From NCBI GenBank assembly GCA_005773695.1, contig SXHM01000041.1, positions 1-5,716 on the forward strand: a DNA stretch of 5,716 bases, given 5' to 3'. Below the pieces are notes generated by a model. The model saw only the letters and a list, made by a program, of their open reading frames with translations, was not told where the DNA came from and searched no databases. The position numbers were made by a program, and so were the translations under genes. Positions 4,974-5,716 of this stretch are shown here, piece by piece. Within the stretch, counting starts at the first letter, position 1, and every line of letters begins with the position of its first letter. Source of the DNA: Bacteroidota bacterium. GTDB taxonomy: Bacteria > Bacteroidota > Bacteroidia > SXHM01.

Positions 4974-5716
4974 TATCTCAAAATTGAAATCGGTCCTGTG
5001 TATATTTTTTCGGTTCCTGTACATTTAATCACATAGTAATAGGTAGCATCGGGAAGTTGCTCTCCGTTGAATGTTCCGTCCCAGTTGTTCTGGTAACCCA
5101 TAGAAGAAAACACAGGGCTTCCCAGCCGGTTGTAAACCACCACTTCGCAATCGGGATACAACTGCACATTCATAACTTCAAATAAATCGTTTACGCCATC
5201 GTTGTTAGGTGAGAAGAGATTATAGGTAACCAACGTGTAATCATAATTGACAGTAACTGTAACCTCATCAGAGTTTACACATCCATTAATATCAGTTCCG
5301 GTTGCAGTATAGGTAATGGTTTGCAGTGGAGTGGATGTTGGCTCTGCAATGTTGGTCTGGTCTAAATAATCAGCAGGAGTCCAAACATAATCCTGAGCGC
5401 CTGTTGCCCAAAGTCCGGCAGAAAACCCTGCACTGATGGAAGTATCAGGACCTCCAACAACGATTGGAAGCTGGTATACAGTTACCACAACTGTGTCTCG
5501 GTCTTTGCAACCATGCTCATCATAAAGTAATACATTGTATGAACCTCCTGCATCAACCATAATAGAATTCTGGTCTGATGCATTTGACCACAATACATTT
5601 GCATTTCCCGGATTAATAGAAAGTGTAACAGAACCTCCGATACAAAACTCGGTTGGTGAAGAAGTTGTGATATTAGCTACCGGATTTGCCCAAACATTTA
5701 CATCCACTTTAACAGT
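4973..5716 (-). CDS. Secreted Ig/PKD-repeat protein with type B T9SS C-terminal domain (partial, C-terminal 247 aa)
   Basis: The frame is open to the right edge, so the N-terminus, signal peptide and most repeats lie outside. An apparent start at 5707 is an internal GTG (valine); three more codons continue upstream. Visible parts are one Ig/PKD-like repeat (about residues 10-82, with a Cys at 25 and HGC at 68-70), a second (about 84-157, with YVWTPADYL and INGC), and the sorting domain (about 164-247). The sorting domain has LFSPNNDGVNDLFEV, YPDCEVVVYNRLGSPVF, NNWDGT-NG-LPDATYYYVI and a final YTGPISILR, the gliding-type (CHU_C, type B) C-terminal domain. Such domains direct export by the type IX system after Sec transport and, unlike type A domains, commonly need a PorP/SprF partner. 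That partner is encoded next door with a one-base overlap (TAATG). The protein is likely a cell-surface or released adhesin-like factor; its cargo function cannot be seen here. Confidence 0.92.
   Translation of the reverse strand, partial: TVKVDVNVWANPVANITTSSPTEFCIGGSVTLSINPGNANVLWSNASDQNSIMVDAGGSYNVLLYDEHGCKDRDTVVVTVYQLPIVVGGPDTSISAGFSAGLWATGAQDYVWTPADYLDQTNIAEPTSTPLQTITYTATGTDINGCVNSDEVTVTVNYDYTLVTYNLFSPNNDGVNDLFEVMNVQLYPDCEVVVYNRLGSPVFSSMGYQNNWDGTFNGEQLPDATYYYVIKCTGTEKIYTGPISILR

Noticed and set aside
4974..5024. Extended start of the PorP-like protein
   Set aside because: It would add 17 polar residues before an evident signal peptide and overlap the upstream gene by 52 nt. The ATG at 4973 gives a normal signal peptide and TAATG coupling.
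1..5716. CRISPR array, tRNA, insertion sequence or phage genes
   Set aside because: I saw no regularly spaced direct repeats, tRNA-like cloverleaf, transposase motif or phage structural gene.

Overview
The window comes from a member of the Bacteroidota, probably a T9SS-bearing marine, freshwater or uncultured lineage rather than a gut Bacteroides. The evidence is a type B T9SS sorting domain (gliding/CHU_C type), a PorP/SprF-family outer-membrane protein, AT-rich leaders without Shine-Dalgarno sequences, and moderately low G+C. All supported genes lie on the minus strand, so transcription runs from high to low coordinates. I cannot name the genus.

Layout in transcription order. (1) Positions 5716-4973 hold the C-terminal end of a large secreted protein with Ig/PKD-like repeats and a type B T9SS C-terminal domain. 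(2) Positions 4973-3480 hold a PorP/SprF-like protein whose ATG overlaps the previous stop codon. It is much longer than the family norm because a coiled coil and a SPOR-like domain follow the barrel. (3) Positions 3457-3423 hold a strong hairpin with U-tracts on both strands, which closes this two-gene unit. (4) Positions 3326-3048 encode a 92-aa coiled-coil protein, and 3028-2750 encode ZapA. (5) Positions 2749-2385 contain no protein gene. They hold an imperfect palindromic repeat (2646-2729), then a roughly 200-nt RNA (2637-2438) with the closing stem, large central bubble and terminal U-tract of a 6S RNA, then a short leader. (6) Positions 2384-831 encode ribonuclease Y. (7) Positions 813-1 hold the N-terminal part of a multi-spanning membrane protein resembling Wzy-type polysaccharide polymerases, cut by the window edge.

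The first two genes form an export pair: a type B cargo and the PorP/SprF-like partner such cargos usually need. The second block combines cell division (ZapA and a possible ZapB-like coiled coil), global transcription control (6S RNA) and mRNA turnover (RNase Y). The zapA-6S adjacency parallels zapA-ssrS of gammaproteobacteria. The most interesting items are the 6S-like RNA with competing helices, the palindromic repeat just upstream of it, and the PorP-coiled coil-SPOR fusion.
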